This document shows, one piece after another, positions 1 through 6,361 of a DNA stretch of 11,360 bases. The DNA lies in the NCBI GenBank assembly GCA_027730885.1, contig JAQCHM010000064.1:1-11360 (forward strand). Direction: 5' to 3'. Below the pieces are notes generated by a model, which did no database searches, was not told the DNA's origin, and was given only the letters and a program-made list of their open reading frames with translations. Source of the DNA: Actinomycetota bacterium. Lineage in GTDB: Bacteria; Actinomycetota; Acidimicrobiia; Acidimicrobiales; SZUA-35. Every line of letters begins with the position of its first letter. Position 1 is the first letter of the stretch. Position numbers and translations under genes: made by a program.

Positions 1-31
1 CGAATGGAACTACGATCTCACCCCAACCTGA
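1..31 (+). CDS. Possible last codons of a plus-strand gene cut by the window edge
   Basis: Reading from base 2, nine open codons (EWNYDLTPT) end in TGA at 29-31. This would be a gene converging on the acyl-CoA synthetase, whose stop is at 59-61. The fragment is too short to identify. It rests only on an open frame and a plausible convergent layout, so it may be chance. Confidence 0.2.
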   Translation, partial: EWNYDLTPT

Positions 32-58
32 ACGCTCAAACAATCCCGCGGCGGGCCC

Positions 59-1687
59 TTACGGTGCAAATTTCGTTCGGGAGAGGGCGCGGAGCTCGGG
101 TTTTTGGACTTTGCCGGAGGCGGTCATAGGGAGTTGGTCGACGAACCACACGAAGCGGGGCACCTTGTAGTTGGCCATTTTCTCCCGGCACCACTCGATG
201 ATCTCTTCCGCTGACGGTGAGGCGCCTGGTGCCGGGATCACGAACGCGGCGCCGACCTCGCCCATGCGCTCGTCAGGGACGCCGATGACGGCGACCAGAC
301 CGATCTCGGGATGCTCGATCATCATGCGCTCGATCTCGGCGGGATAGGCGTTGAAGCCACCCATGATGAACATGTCCTTCTTGCGGTCGGTGATGTCGAT
401 GTAGCCGGCGTCGTCCATGACGGCGATGTCCCCGGTGCGGAGCCAGCCGTCGGGCGTGATGGCCTCTGCCGTAGCCTCCGGGTTGTCGAGGTAGCCCGGC
501 GTGACCTGATAGCCGCGCACCAACAGCTCGCCCTCGGTGCCGCGGGGCACCTCGTTCAGGTCGTCGTCGACGACCTTCAGTTCGACGTCAGGGATGGCTC
601 GCCCCGAGGTGGTGGCCACCAACTCCGGCGAGTCGTCGGGGCCGGTGAAGCTGGCAAGGCCCGACGTCTCGGTCATGCCGAAGGCGGTGATGACCGTCGT
701 GAACCCGAGGCGATCCTTCATGGCCTTGACCATCTCGACGGGGATCGTGGCCGCGCCAGTCATGCACGCCCGAAGCGACGACAGGTCGTAGGAATCGAAG
801 TCGGGATGGTTGAGCAGCGATTGGAAGACCGCAGGCGGGCCGGGGAACACGGCGATGCGTTCCCGCTGGATCAGCTCCATCACCGCGGTGGCGTCGAAGG
901 CGGCGACGGGGATGTTGGTGGCACCGGTGATGAGACCCTTGATGATGCCGCAGTTGTACCCGAATGCGTGGAAGTACGGGTTGACCAGCAGGAATGGGTC
1001 GCCCGGCTGCACGCCGAGCGCGGCGGCCGACTTGGAGAAGGCCCGGATGATGGCGCTTCCACGCACCAGCACGCCCTTGGGCAGACCGGTGGTGCCCGAG
1101 GTGAACATGATCGCGGTGATGCCGGCCAGCTCGACGGCGGCCGACCGGCGATCGACCTCGGCCTGGAGCGCGTCCGCGTCGGCGCCCGACCCTCGTGAGA
1201 CGAACGCGGTTAAGGGGGTCGCCCCCGCAACCGGCACGTCGACCAGGTCGACGATCTCGGCTAGATGGGGCAGGTTCGGTCGCTCGGCCGTCAAGGCGTC
1301 GACGTAGTCGATACCAAGGAAGCCGTTGACCACGAACAACAACTTGACCTTCGCTGTCGCCAGCACGTAGCCGGCCTCGCCGCCCTTGAAGCGAGTGTTG
1401 ACGGGGACCAACGAGGCGCCGACTCGCGACGTCGCCAGCGCCGCAACAACCCACTGCCAACAGTTGGGAGCCCACAGTCCCACTGTGTCGCCCGCGGCGA
1501 TGCCCGAGGCCACCATCGCGCGGGCCGCCTGGTCAACTCGGACTCCAAGCTCGGTGTACGTGATTCGCTCGTCGCCATCGATGACGGCGAGCGTGTCTCC
1601 GAACCGGTCGACGGCCCAGGTGATGAGCTGGGGAATGGTGCCGGCGTCGACGTCGAGGACCGTGGGTTGGTGCGAGGCGGTGGTCAC
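59..1687 (-). CDS. Acyl-CoA synthetase, FadD3-like (ANL superfamily, AMP-forming)
   Basis: This cytoplasmic enzyme activates a carboxylic acid to its acyl-CoA through an acyl-AMP intermediate. At 542 residues it has the usual family length. The phosphate-binding motif FTSGTTGLPKGV lies at residues 195-206, the adenine-pocket motif AFGMTETSG at 335-343, the GWLRTGD motif at 414-420, the hinge region DRKKDMFIMGGFNAYPAEIE at about 434-453, and the C-terminal TASGK with the adenylation lysine K526. GGFNAYPAEIE and the overall pattern recall actinobacterial FadD3-type ligases, but the substrate cannot be read from sequence. I chose GTG at 1687 because homology begins just after it. The frame stays open to an ATG at 1840, but those 51 extra residues overlap the neighbouring gene and look non-coding. 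A TACCTT hexamer lies 8 nt upstream, with no Shine-Dalgarno. The upstream same-strand gene ends 52 nt away, so co-transcription is possible. Confidence 0.93.
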   Translation of the reverse strand: MTTASHQPTVLDVDAGTIPQLITWAVDRFGDTLAVIDGDERITYTELGVRVDQAARAMVASGIAAGDTVGLWAPNCWQWVVAALATSRVGASLVPVNTRFKGGEAGYVLATAKVKLLFVVNGFLGIDYVDALTAERPNLPHLAEIVDLVDVPVAGATPLTAFVSRGSGADADALQAEVDRRSAAVELAGITAIMFTSGTTGLPKGVLVRGSAIIRAFSKSAAALGVQPGDPFLLVNPYFHAFGYNCGIIKGLITGATNIPVAAFDATAVMELIQRERIAVFPGPPAVFQSLLNHPDFDSYDLSSLRACMTGAATIPVEMVKAMKDRLGFTTVITAFGMTETSGLASFTGPDDSPELVATTSGRAIPDVELKVVDDDLNEVPRGTEGELLVRGYQVTPGYLDNPEATAEAITPDGWLRTGDIAVMDDAGYIDITDRKKDMFIMGGFNAYPAEIERMMIEHPEIGLVAVIGVPDERMGEVGAAFVIPAPGASPSAEEIIEWCREKMANYKVPRFVWFVDQLPMTASGKVQKPELRALSRTKFAP

Positions 1688-1695
1688 GGTCGCCG

Positions 1696-1701
1696 AAGGT
1701 A
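1696..1701 (-). promoter_or_regulatory. Possible -10 element for the acyl-CoA synthetase
   Basis: On the minus strand TACCTT fits the actinobacterial TANNNT -10 pattern and ends 8 nt before the GTG start at 1687. No convincing -35 is visible. It is supported mainly by the absence of a Shine-Dalgarno and by similar spacing at other genes in this window. Confidence 0.25.
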
Positions 1702-1739
1702 GCGGCACCGAAGCGCCAGGTCTATCCGACGCGGGCGCC

Positions 1740-2036
1740 CTAACCCGTCGGGCCCTCGGCCTGCACCCGCTCGACCTCGGACATCGCCTCGCGTAACCGG
1801 CCGATCCATTCTTGTTGGTGCAACCCGACCTGGCCGACACGCCAGGCCAACGCCTCGGACCTCGAACGAACCACGCCTGCGTCGATGAGCGTGTCGAGAA
1901 TCCGGCGTTCCTCCATCCGAAGCCGGGTCATCACCGGAACGGCCTGGGTGGTGAATCGCGCCTCGATCTCGCCGCAACGAACAGCCCAACTCACCGACCG
2001 CTGCCACTGAAGCTGCGCGGCCTCGGCCACCGCCAT
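1740..2036 (-). CDS. Uncharacterised 98-residue protein
   Basis: I do not recognise this protein. It appears soluble and helical, with charged heptad-like stretches, no signal peptide and no membrane segment. The C-terminal part (about residues 45-95) reads MTRLRMEERRILDTLIDAGV, then VRSRSEALAWRVGQVGLHQQEW, then a Glu/Arg-rich helix. That is the kind of short helix-turn-helix-like region seen in small actinobacterial proteins of unknown function. I start it at ATG 2036. GAGAGGAGA at 2051-2059 is a purine-rich ribosome-binding candidate, but at about 14 nt its spacing is long. The frame stays open and protein-like for roughly 13 residues upstream (IAAFREETRAQR) without a start codon, up to the point where the Lon fragment begins. 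The true N-terminus may therefore have been lost. It precedes the acyl-CoA synthetase on the same strand by 52 nt. Confidence 0.6.
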   Translation of the reverse strand: MAVAEAAQLQWQRSVSWAVRCGEIEARFTTQAVPVMTRLRMEERRILDTLIDAGVVRSRSEALAWRVGQVGLHQQEWIGRLREAMSEVERVQAEGPTG

Positions 2037-2075
2037 GCGTTGGGCCCTGGTCTCCTCTCGGAAGGCCGCGATGCG

Positions 2076-2519
2076 GGCGAGGGCGAGCCGACCATCACCG
2101 GGCAGTTGGGCGACGTCATGAAGGAGTCGGTGAAGATCGCCCAGTCGGTCGTCGCCGGACGAGGGCTGACCGTGCCCGAGGGACACCACCTGCACGTCCA
2201 CTTCCCCGCCGGCGCCGTCCCCAAGGACGGACCCTCGGCCGGTGTCACGTTGGTGACCGCGCTGACGAGCCTGCTGTCGGACACGCCGGCCAGACCGTCG
2301 GTGGCGATGACCGGCGAGATCACCCTGCACGGACGGGTCCTGCCTATCGGCGGTGTGAAACAGAAGCTCCTCGCGGCCCACCATGCGGGCGTGAAGGAGG
2401 TCCTCATTCCGAAGGCCAACCGCGCCGACCTCGACGACGTGCCCGACGACGTGCTGGCCGAGCTCACCGTGCACCTCGTCGAAACCGCCGAGCAGGTCCT
2501 GGCGCTGGCCCTGGTCTAA
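2076..2519 (+). pseudogene. lon: C-terminal fragment of Lon protease (S16 proteolytic domain)
   Basis: About 147 residues match the end of ATP-dependent Lon protease, from GEGEPTITGQLGDVMKES to the normal C-terminus. The catalytic serine is in KDGPSAG (codon 2235-2237) and the catalytic lysine in GGVK (codon 2358-2360), so the Ser-Lys dyad is intact. The N-terminal substrate-binding domain and the whole AAA+ ATPase, over 600 residues in normal Lon, are absent. Recognisable homology starts abruptly near 2076. The upstream 240 bases in this frame are only the antisense of the 98-residue gene. The best in-frame ATG is at 2118, with no good ribosome-binding site. I therefore call it a remnant rather than a working gene, though a stand-alone peptidase domain cannot be excluded. 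No frameshift or stop lies inside the fragment, so the truncation is recent, selected, or an assembly join. Confidence 0.85.
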
Positions 2520-2530
2520 CGTTCGCGAGC

Positions 2531-3904
2531 ATGGAGCTCGTCATCAGGGGAGGCAAGGTCGCAACCGCCCACGGGGTGGTCGTGACCGACGTTGGCATCG
2601 ACGGTGGTCGGGTGGTGCAGTTGGGCGGAACGCTCAGCGGCACCACGGAACTCGACGCAACCGGCCGATTCGTCCTGCCGGGCGGCGTCGATGCCCACGT
2701 TCACCTGACCGACCCCTACAGCGGTCCCGGCGAGCACAGTTGGGCCGACGACTTCACCACCGGCACTCGGGCCGCGCTGGCCGGAGGCGTGACGACCGTC
2801 GGCAACATGTCGTTCCACCGACGCGGCGAGCAAATGCTCGACGGCCTCGAACGAGACCTGGCTGACGCCAAAGCCAACAGCCTGGCCGACTACTTCATGC
2901 ATCCGGTGTTGCTCGAACCCGACGAAGTCGGATTGGCCCAGATCGTCGAGGCTGCGGCCCTCGGGCACCCGAGCATCAAGGTGTTCCTGTCGTTCAAGCG
3001 CTTCGACCGCAACGTCGACCGCTTCCTGAAAGCCATGCGGGTGGCGGCCGCCGCCGGCGTGGTCGTCGCCATTCACTGTGAGGACGCGGCCATCATGGGC
3101 TGCTGCGGCGAGATGTTGGCCGAGCAGGGCCTCACCGAACATCGTCACTACCCGGAGACCCGACCCGTCGAGGCCGAACGTATCGCCACCGAACGAGCCA
3201 TCGGGTTCTGCGAGATCTCGGGCGCCCCCACCTACGTCGTGCATCTGTCGAGCCAGGCGGCGCTCGACGCCTGTCGCCGTGGTCGCGCCCGCAACCTTCC
3301 CTTGTACGTCGAGACCCGACCCATCTACCTCTACCTGAACCGGGACCGCTTCGACGAGCCCGACGGTGCGAAGTACGCAGGCGCTCCCCCACTGCGCCTC
3401 GACGCCGACCGTGACGCGATCTGGGCCGGTATCAACGACGGTTCGGTGGCCACGGTCTGCACCGATCACGCACCGTGGAGCCTGGCGAAGAAGCTCGACC
3501 CGTCGCTGGGCCCATCGGAACTGCGGCAAGGCATGGCGGAACTCGAGACACTGATGCCGATGTTGTGGTCGCTCGGTGTCGCCACGGGCCGGATCTCGGT
3601 GTCCCGGTTCGTCGAGATGACCAGCACCAATGCGGCCAAGCTGTTCGGCATGTATCCCCAGAAGGGCTGCATCGCACCGGGGTCCGACGCCGACCTCGTC
3701 ATCTGGGACCCGAACGAGACGCGCGTGATCGACGGTGGGTCCATGCACTCCAACGCCGACTACTCCCCTTACGACGGCTGGTCGGTGACGGGTTGGCCCA
3801 CGCACACGCTCAGCCGGGGCGAGATCGTGGCCGAGGGATCCCGGGTGATGGCCGAACCCGGTCGAGCGATCTGCGTCCCCCGCCGCCCCTTCGAACGTCC
3901 CTGA
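2531..3904 (+). CDS. Hydantoinase/dihydropyrimidinase-family cyclic amidohydrolase
   Basis: This 457-residue protein belongs to the family of binuclear-metal amidohydrolases that open cyclic amides such as hydantoins, dihydropyrimidines, dihydroorotate or allantoin. Visible metal ligands are H56 and H58 (DAHVHL), K150 (SIKVFLSF, the lysine that is carboxylated), H182 (AIHCED), H238 (VVHLSS) and D312 (CTDHAP). The fold is complete from the N-terminal beta-sandwich strand to the closing strand (GEIVAEGSRV). Two points are odd. Hydantoinases have a tyrosine five residues after the carboxylated lysine that helps position the substrate, and here it is F155. The loop after D312 reads RQGMAELETLMPML, nearer to dihydroorotase-like proteins than to the Asn-Gly-Gly loop of true D-hydantoinases. 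I would not assign a substrate. The ATG lies 11 nt after the stop of the Lon remnant, with no clear Shine-Dalgarno. Its last codons form one copy of the direct repeat that brackets the toxin-antitoxin cassette. Confidence 0.9.
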   Translation: MELVIRGGKVATAHGVVVTDVGIDGGRVVQLGGTLSGTTELDATGRFVLPGGVDAHVHLTDPYSGPGEHSWADDFTTGTRAALAGGVTTVGNMSFHRRGEQMLDGLERDLADAKANSLADYFMHPVLLEPDEVGLAQIVEAAALGHPSIKVFLSFKRFDRNVDRFLKAMRVAAAAGVVVAIHCEDAAIMGCCGEMLAEQGLTEHRHYPETRPVEAERIATERAIGFCEISGAPTYVVHLSSQAALDACRRGRARNLPLYVETRPIYLYLNRDRFDEPDGAKYAGAPPLRLDADRDAIWAGINDGSVATVCTDHAPWSLAKKLDPSLGPSELRQGMAELETLMPMLWSLGVATGRISVSRFVEMTSTNAAKLFGMYPQKGCIAPGSDADLVIWDPNETRVIDGGSMHSNADYSPYDGWSVTGWPTHTLSRGEIVAEGSRVMAEPGRAICVPRRPFERP

Positions 3905-3906
3905 GC
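3890..3906 (+). repeat. 17-bp direct repeat, left copy, bracketing the ParD-ParE cassette
   Basis: TTCGAACGTCCCTGAGC here is identical to 4614-4630. Just upstream, both copies also have CGCCGCC (3881-3887 and 4606-4612), separated from the exact repeat by a 1-2 nt difference. The similarity therefore covers about 25 bp. This copy encodes the last residues and stop codon of the amidohydrolase. A small hairpin, GCCCA-AGC-TGGGC (3905-3917), begins at its right edge. Confidence 0.85.
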
Positions 3907-3933
3907 CCAAGCTGGGCAACAACCCGCTGCCTC

Positions 3934-3957
3934 GTTGCCAGTCGTTGACAACAGTTG
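3934..3957 (+). promoter_or_regulatory. Probable ParD operator (phased GTTG repeats)
   Basis: GTTG occurs at 3934, 3944 and 3954, exactly 10 bp apart and so on the same face of the helix, and it overlaps the TTGACA -35 element. GTTGACAAC (3944-3952) is itself palindromic. An inverted repeat GGCAAC (3915-3920)/GTTGCC (3934-3939) lies just upstream. Ribbon-helix-helix antitoxins autoregulate by binding arrays of short repeats like these. That this is the operator is inference from position. Confidence 0.45.
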
Positions 3958-3974
3958 ATACCTGCGGACAAACT
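3945..3974 (+). promoter_or_regulatory. Promoter of the parDE operon
   Basis: A consensus -35, TTGACA (3945-3950), is followed after 18 nt by the -10-like CAAACT (3969-3974). The ATG at 3981 begins 6 nt after that, where transcription would be expected to start. No Shine-Dalgarno is present. The arrangement supports a leaderless mRNA and the choice of ATG 3981. Confidence 0.5.
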
Positions 3975-3980
3975 GGCCCC

Positions 3981-4232
3981 ATGAGCAAGAACACAATGAG
4001 CTTCGCTCTTCCCGAACCGATGCGAGACTACGTGTCCGAGCGCGTGCGGTCCGGTGAATATGGCAACACCAGCGAGTACCTCCGGGACCTCATCCGCAAG
4101 GATCAGCAAGAGCAGGCATCCCGCCAGCTCCGGCGACTCATCGCCGATGGCATCGAGTCCGGTGACGCTCGGCCGCTCACCGATGGCCTGCTCGGCGAGC
4201 TTCGCCGCTCCGCCCTCGGCGACGATCGTTGA
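3981..4232 (+). CDS. parD: ParD-family antitoxin (ribbon-helix-helix)
   Basis: At 83 residues this is the usual ParD length. The N-terminal half (MSKNTMSFALPEPMRDYVSE, then RVRSGEYGNTSEYLRDLIRKD) is the classic ribbon-helix-helix DNA-binding domain with the GxYxxxSEYxRxLI signature. The C-terminal half, rich in Arg, Asp and Glu (about residues 40-83), is the flexible tail that wraps and neutralises the ParE toxin. The antitoxin would also repress its own promoter, where phased GTTG repeats are visible. I chose ATG 3981 over the in-frame ATG 3945 because the ribbon strand starts directly after it and a promoter overlaps the longer version. It overlaps the toxin gene by 4 nt. Both genes lie inside a segment flanked by a direct repeat. 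Confidence 0.92.
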   Translation: MSKNTMSFALPEPMRDYVSERVRSGEYGNTSEYLRDLIRKDQQEQASRQLRRLIADGIESGDARPLTDGLLGELRRSALGDDR

Positions 4233-4549
4233 CCTCAGCACGGCTGCGCCCCCTGGCCCAATCCGACCTGATCGAGCGAACCCGGTACTACCGATCCAAT
4301 GCGGGCGACGAGACCGGCGAGCGATTCTTCGACGCGGCTGTCAGCACCCTGGAAACGATCGAGAGCATGCCAGGGGTCGGCTCGCTCCTCCTTGGCGAGT
4401 TATCCGACATTCCCGGCCTGCGGTCGTACCGTATTGCCGGATTCCCGTGCGGGTGGTTCTACTTCGAACGCGACGAGTATGTCGACGTGATTCGCCTCCT
4501 CTCCTACGCCCAGGACCTTCCCGCCCTACTGTTCGACATCGACGGCTGA
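4229..4549 (+). CDS. parE: ParE-family toxin (RelE/ParE superfamily)
   Basis: This 106-residue protein has the ParE fold pattern. An N-terminal helix pair (LAQSDLIERTRYYRSNAG, then GERFFDAAVSTLETIESMPGVGS) is followed by the beta-sheet core LRSYRIAGFPCGWFYFERDEYVDVIRLLSYAQDLPALL. The spacing of the Tyr-Arg, the FYFER strand and the terminal VIRLL-YAQDLPALL matches chromosomal ParE proteins. Characterised ParE toxins poison DNA gyrase. Whether this one does is not visible, and family members vary in target. Translation probably starts at TTG 4229, which overlaps the antitoxin stop in the four bases TTGA and gives tight translational coupling. No alternative ATG keeps the first helix. The full length suggests an intact toxin, consistent with a functional antitoxin immediately upstream. 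Confidence 0.9.
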   Translation: MTSARLRPLAQSDLIERTRYYRSNAGDETGERFFDAAVSTLETIESMPGVGSLLLGELSDIPGLRSYRIAGFPCGWFYFERDEYVDVIRLLSYAQDLPALLFDIDG

Positions 4550-4570
4550 GCGAACACCGGTGGCAGCTCA

Positions 4571-4582
4571 GCAGGTACCTGC
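4571..4582. repeat. 12-bp perfect palindrome GCAGGTACCTGC
   Basis: The palindrome lies between the toxin stop and the right-hand direct repeat, inside the inserted segment. With no loop it is a poor terminator. A dimeric DNA-binding protein or recombinase site, or chance, are the alternatives. Confidence 0.4.
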
Positions 4583-4613
4583 AACCCGGTCAGTCGGAGA
4601 GCACCCGCCGCCT

Positions 4614-4630
4614 TTCGAACGTCCCTGAGC
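4614..4630 (+). repeat. 17-bp direct repeat, right copy
   Basis: This is identical to 3890-3906, with CGCCGCC just upstream in both (here 4606-4612). It ends one base before the stop codon (CTA on the plus strand, 4632-4634) of the convergent hydratase gene. Collapsing the two copies would leave the two convergent genes with their stop codons about 3 nt apart. This points to insertion of a roughly 724-bp unit at that junction. Confidence 0.85.
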
Positions 4631-4631
4631 A

Positions 4632-5444
4632 CTACGCCTCGACCCTGGCCGACACCTCGCCCAGGCCGTCGATGCGGTAGGTCACGTTGTCGCCGACCGC
4701 GGCGGGTTTGGGTGGGAAGGCGGCGCCGGTGAGCACGATCTCGCCCGCCTTCAATTGGCTGCCGCGCTCGGCGACGTGGTTGGCCACCCAGGCCAAACCC
4801 TCGAAGGGGTGACCCATGGCGTTGCCGGTGACGCCTCGATCGACGATCTCCCCGTTCCATTCGAGTTCGACCGCGAGCTCACCGAGGCGGTCGACGTCGA
4901 CGCCCTCGAGCCCCGGGGTGACCGTGCCCAGGACCGCACCTTCGCACCCGCACCGGTCGGCCACCAGACCGGCGGCGCCGAGCGCGGGGATGGCAGCGGC
5001 CCGGGTGTCGAGCACCTCGAACGACACGATCAGCTCGCCGACGAACGGAGCAATCGTCTCCCTCGTGTACGGCGTCGGCGATGCGGGCACGTCGGCCGCC
5101 ATGCGAACCAACACCTCGCATTCGAGGGCAACCCCCACGAAGTCAGCAGCCGAGATGATGGCCGGCGCGCCCGGCGACGACACTCGAAGTTGCCCGGCGT
5201 GGATCTGGCCGCCGAGAGGGCGGTCGATGCCGAGCATCTCCTGCAACGGTTTGGCACCCGCGGCAATCTTGTAGCCGCCCAGCGGGCCGCGGTGGGGTTC
5301 AAGCAAGCGTCGAACCTCGTCCTGCACTGCGTAGGCGTCGTCGATCGAGAGTTCGGACCATGGGGCGTCGAATGGCTCGTGAGCCACGATCTGGGAGACG
5401 AGGGCTTGGGCCCAGACGGTGATGGTCGGTTCGGAAGCAGCCAT
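4632..5444 (-). CDS. 2-keto-4-pentenoate hydratase-like protein (MhpD / fumarylacetoacetate hydrolase superfamily)
   Basis: At 270 residues this has the family's usual length. MhpD-type enzymes hydrate 2-hydroxypenta-2,4-dienoates in aromatic meta-cleavage pathways, and close relatives decarboxylate 4-oxalocrotonate. Visible family features are GYKI with K59, the metal-binding pair E108-x-E110 (LECEV), E143 (SFEVLD), and the C-terminal stretch VTGNAMGHPFEGLAWVANHVAERG (206-229) followed by GEIVLTGAAFPP. The usual DNA(S/A)-type active-site loop is replaced by VADRCGCEGAVLG (161-173), so the exact reaction may differ. The ATG at 5444 has TAGCGT 6 nt upstream and no Shine-Dalgarno, suggesting a leaderless mRNA. 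It is divergent from the dehydrogenase at 5556 across 111 bp. No ring-cleavage dioxygenase or aldolase partner is in the window. Confidence 0.88.
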   Translation of the reverse strand: MAASEPTITVWAQALVSQIVAHEPFDAPWSELSIDDAYAVQDEVRRLLEPHRGPLGGYKIAAGAKPLQEMLGIDRPLGGQIHAGQLRVSSPGAPAIISAADFVGVALECEVLVRMAADVPASPTPYTRETIAPFVGELIVSFEVLDTRAAAIPALGAAGLVADRCGCEGAVLGTVTPGLEGVDVDRLGELAVELEWNGEIVDRGVTGNAMGHPFEGLAWVANHVAERGSQLKAGEIVLTGAAFPPKPAAVGDNVTYRIDGLGEVSARVEA

Positions 5445-5450
5445 CGCCGG

Positions 5451-5456
5451 ACGCTA
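5451..5456 (-). promoter_or_regulatory. -10 element for the hydratase-like gene
   Basis: TAGCGT on the minus strand matches TANNNT and ends 6 nt before the ATG at 5444, the spacing expected if transcription starts at the A of the start codon. There is no ribosome-binding site and no clear -35. Confidence 0.4.
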
Positions 5457-5544
5457 CCGCTGATCTCCTACCGACACCCTTCGACCGACCGGCCATTTGA
5501 GTTGGCGTCGACAAACCGACAAGGATCGACCCGTTCGAACGAAA

Positions 5545-5550
5545 AGGGGA
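5545..5550 (+). promoter_or_regulatory. Ribosome-binding site of the short-chain dehydrogenase
   Basis: AGGGGA follows a run of A. It lies about 6 nt before ATG 5556 but directly abuts the earlier in-frame ATG at 5550. It therefore decides for 5556 (MAGRLEGK) over 5550 (MHMAGRLEGK). Confidence 0.6.
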
Positions 5551-5555
5551 TGCAC

Positions 5556-6305
5556 ATGGCCGGACGGCTCGAAGGCAAGATTGCGTTGATCACGGGGGGT
5601 GCCCGAGGTCAGGGCGCGGAGGAAGGACGCCTGTTCACGGCGCACGGAGCGACCGTCATTCTCACCGACGTCCTGGACGAGCAGGGCGAGCGGACGGCGG
5701 CCGAGATCGAAGGTGTCACCTACCGCCACCTCGACGTCCGCAGCGAGTCCGAATGGGAGGCCGTCGTCGGCGAGGTCATGGCCGAACACGGCCGCCTCGA
5801 CGTGCTGGTCAACAACGCCGGCATCGACCTGGTGAAGAAGCTGGCAGCCACCAGCCTGGAGGAGTTCGAGCGGGTGGTCTCCATCAACCAGACCGGCACC
5901 TTCCTCGGCATGAGAACGGTGGCCAACGCGATGATCTCGGCCGGCAAGCCGTCTTCGATCGTGAACATCAGCTCGGTCGCCGGGCTGGAAGGGGTCGCGA
6001 ACCACGGGGCCTATTCCGGCACGAAGTTCGCGGTGACTGGCATGACCAAGGCGGCGGCCAAGGAATGGGGCAAGCACGGCATCCGGGTCAACTCGGTCCA
6101 CCCCGGCCTGATCGAGACCCCGATGACCGAGGACCTCCGACCGTTCCGAGACGCCGACGTCCGGGCCAAGGCCGAACGGAGCATTCCCCTCCAGCGCATC
6201 GGCCAGTCGATCGACATCGCCAACATGGTGCTGTTCCTGGCCGGCGACGAGTCCAGCTACTGCACCGGGCAGGCATTCACCGTCGACGGTGGCGTCCACC
6301 CCTAG
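5556..6305 (+). CDS. Short-chain dehydrogenase/reductase (classical SDR)
   Basis: This 249-residue classical SDR is an NAD(P)-dependent oxidoreductase acting on a hydroxyl/keto pair. Visible parts are the nucleotide-binding TGGARGQG (13-20); D38 at the end of the second strand, which favours NAD(H) over NADP(H); the structural NNAG (86-89); and the catalytic tetrad N111, S140, Y153 and K157 (YSGTK). The C-terminus has the PG-IETPM motif (183-190) and FTVDGGVHP. This is the pattern of the 3-alpha/20-beta-hydroxysteroid dehydrogenase-like branch, and annotation pipelines often give such proteins steroid or 3-oxoacyl reductase names. The substrate is not determined. It has its own ribosome-binding site, is divergent from the hydratase-like gene, and its stop is followed by a long palindromic element. 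Confidence 0.92.
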   Translation: MAGRLEGKIALITGGARGQGAEEGRLFTAHGATVILTDVLDEQGERTAAEIEGVTYRHLDVRSESEWEAVVGEVMAEHGRLDVLVNNAGIDLVKKLAATSLEEFERVVSINQTGTFLGMRTVANAMISAGKPSSIVNISSVAGLEGVANHGAYSGTKFAVTGMTKAAAKEWGKHGIRVNSVHPGLIETPMTEDLRPFRDADVRAKAERSIPLQRIGQSIDIANMVLFLAGDESSYCTGQAFTVDGGVHP

Positions 6306-6361
6306 ACCGAAGCCCCGAGGGCGGGACCCCGAGGTCGAAGCCACCAGGGCGAGGCCGCCAA

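Noticed and set aside
45..55. CCCGCGGCGGG as a terminator between convergent genes
   Set aside because: Only a 4-bp stem is possible with a workable loop, and no T-run follows. Such strings are frequent in GC-rich DNA.
1688..1840. Longer N-terminus for the acyl-CoA synthetase starting at ATG 1840
   Set aside because: The extra 51 residues are Arg/Pro/Ala-rich, unlike the family, and overlap the upstream same-strand gene. Homology starts right after GTG 1687.
1812..2075. Continuation of the Lon fragment upstream in the same frame
   Set aside because: The frame is open, but the translation has no similarity to Lon. It is the antisense of the 98-residue gene.
2035..2085. A single-base deletion near 2074 hiding an upstream Lon portion in another frame
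   Set aside because: ATG-CGG could be read as a shortened Met-Pro-Gly of Lon. The shifted frame upstream (WALVSSRKAA) does not resemble the Lon strand expected there.
2516..3994. A 492-codon open frame on the minus strand
   Set aside because: It lies antisense to the amidohydrolase, whose metal ligands are all present. The minus product has no recognisable domain and the composition of an artefact.
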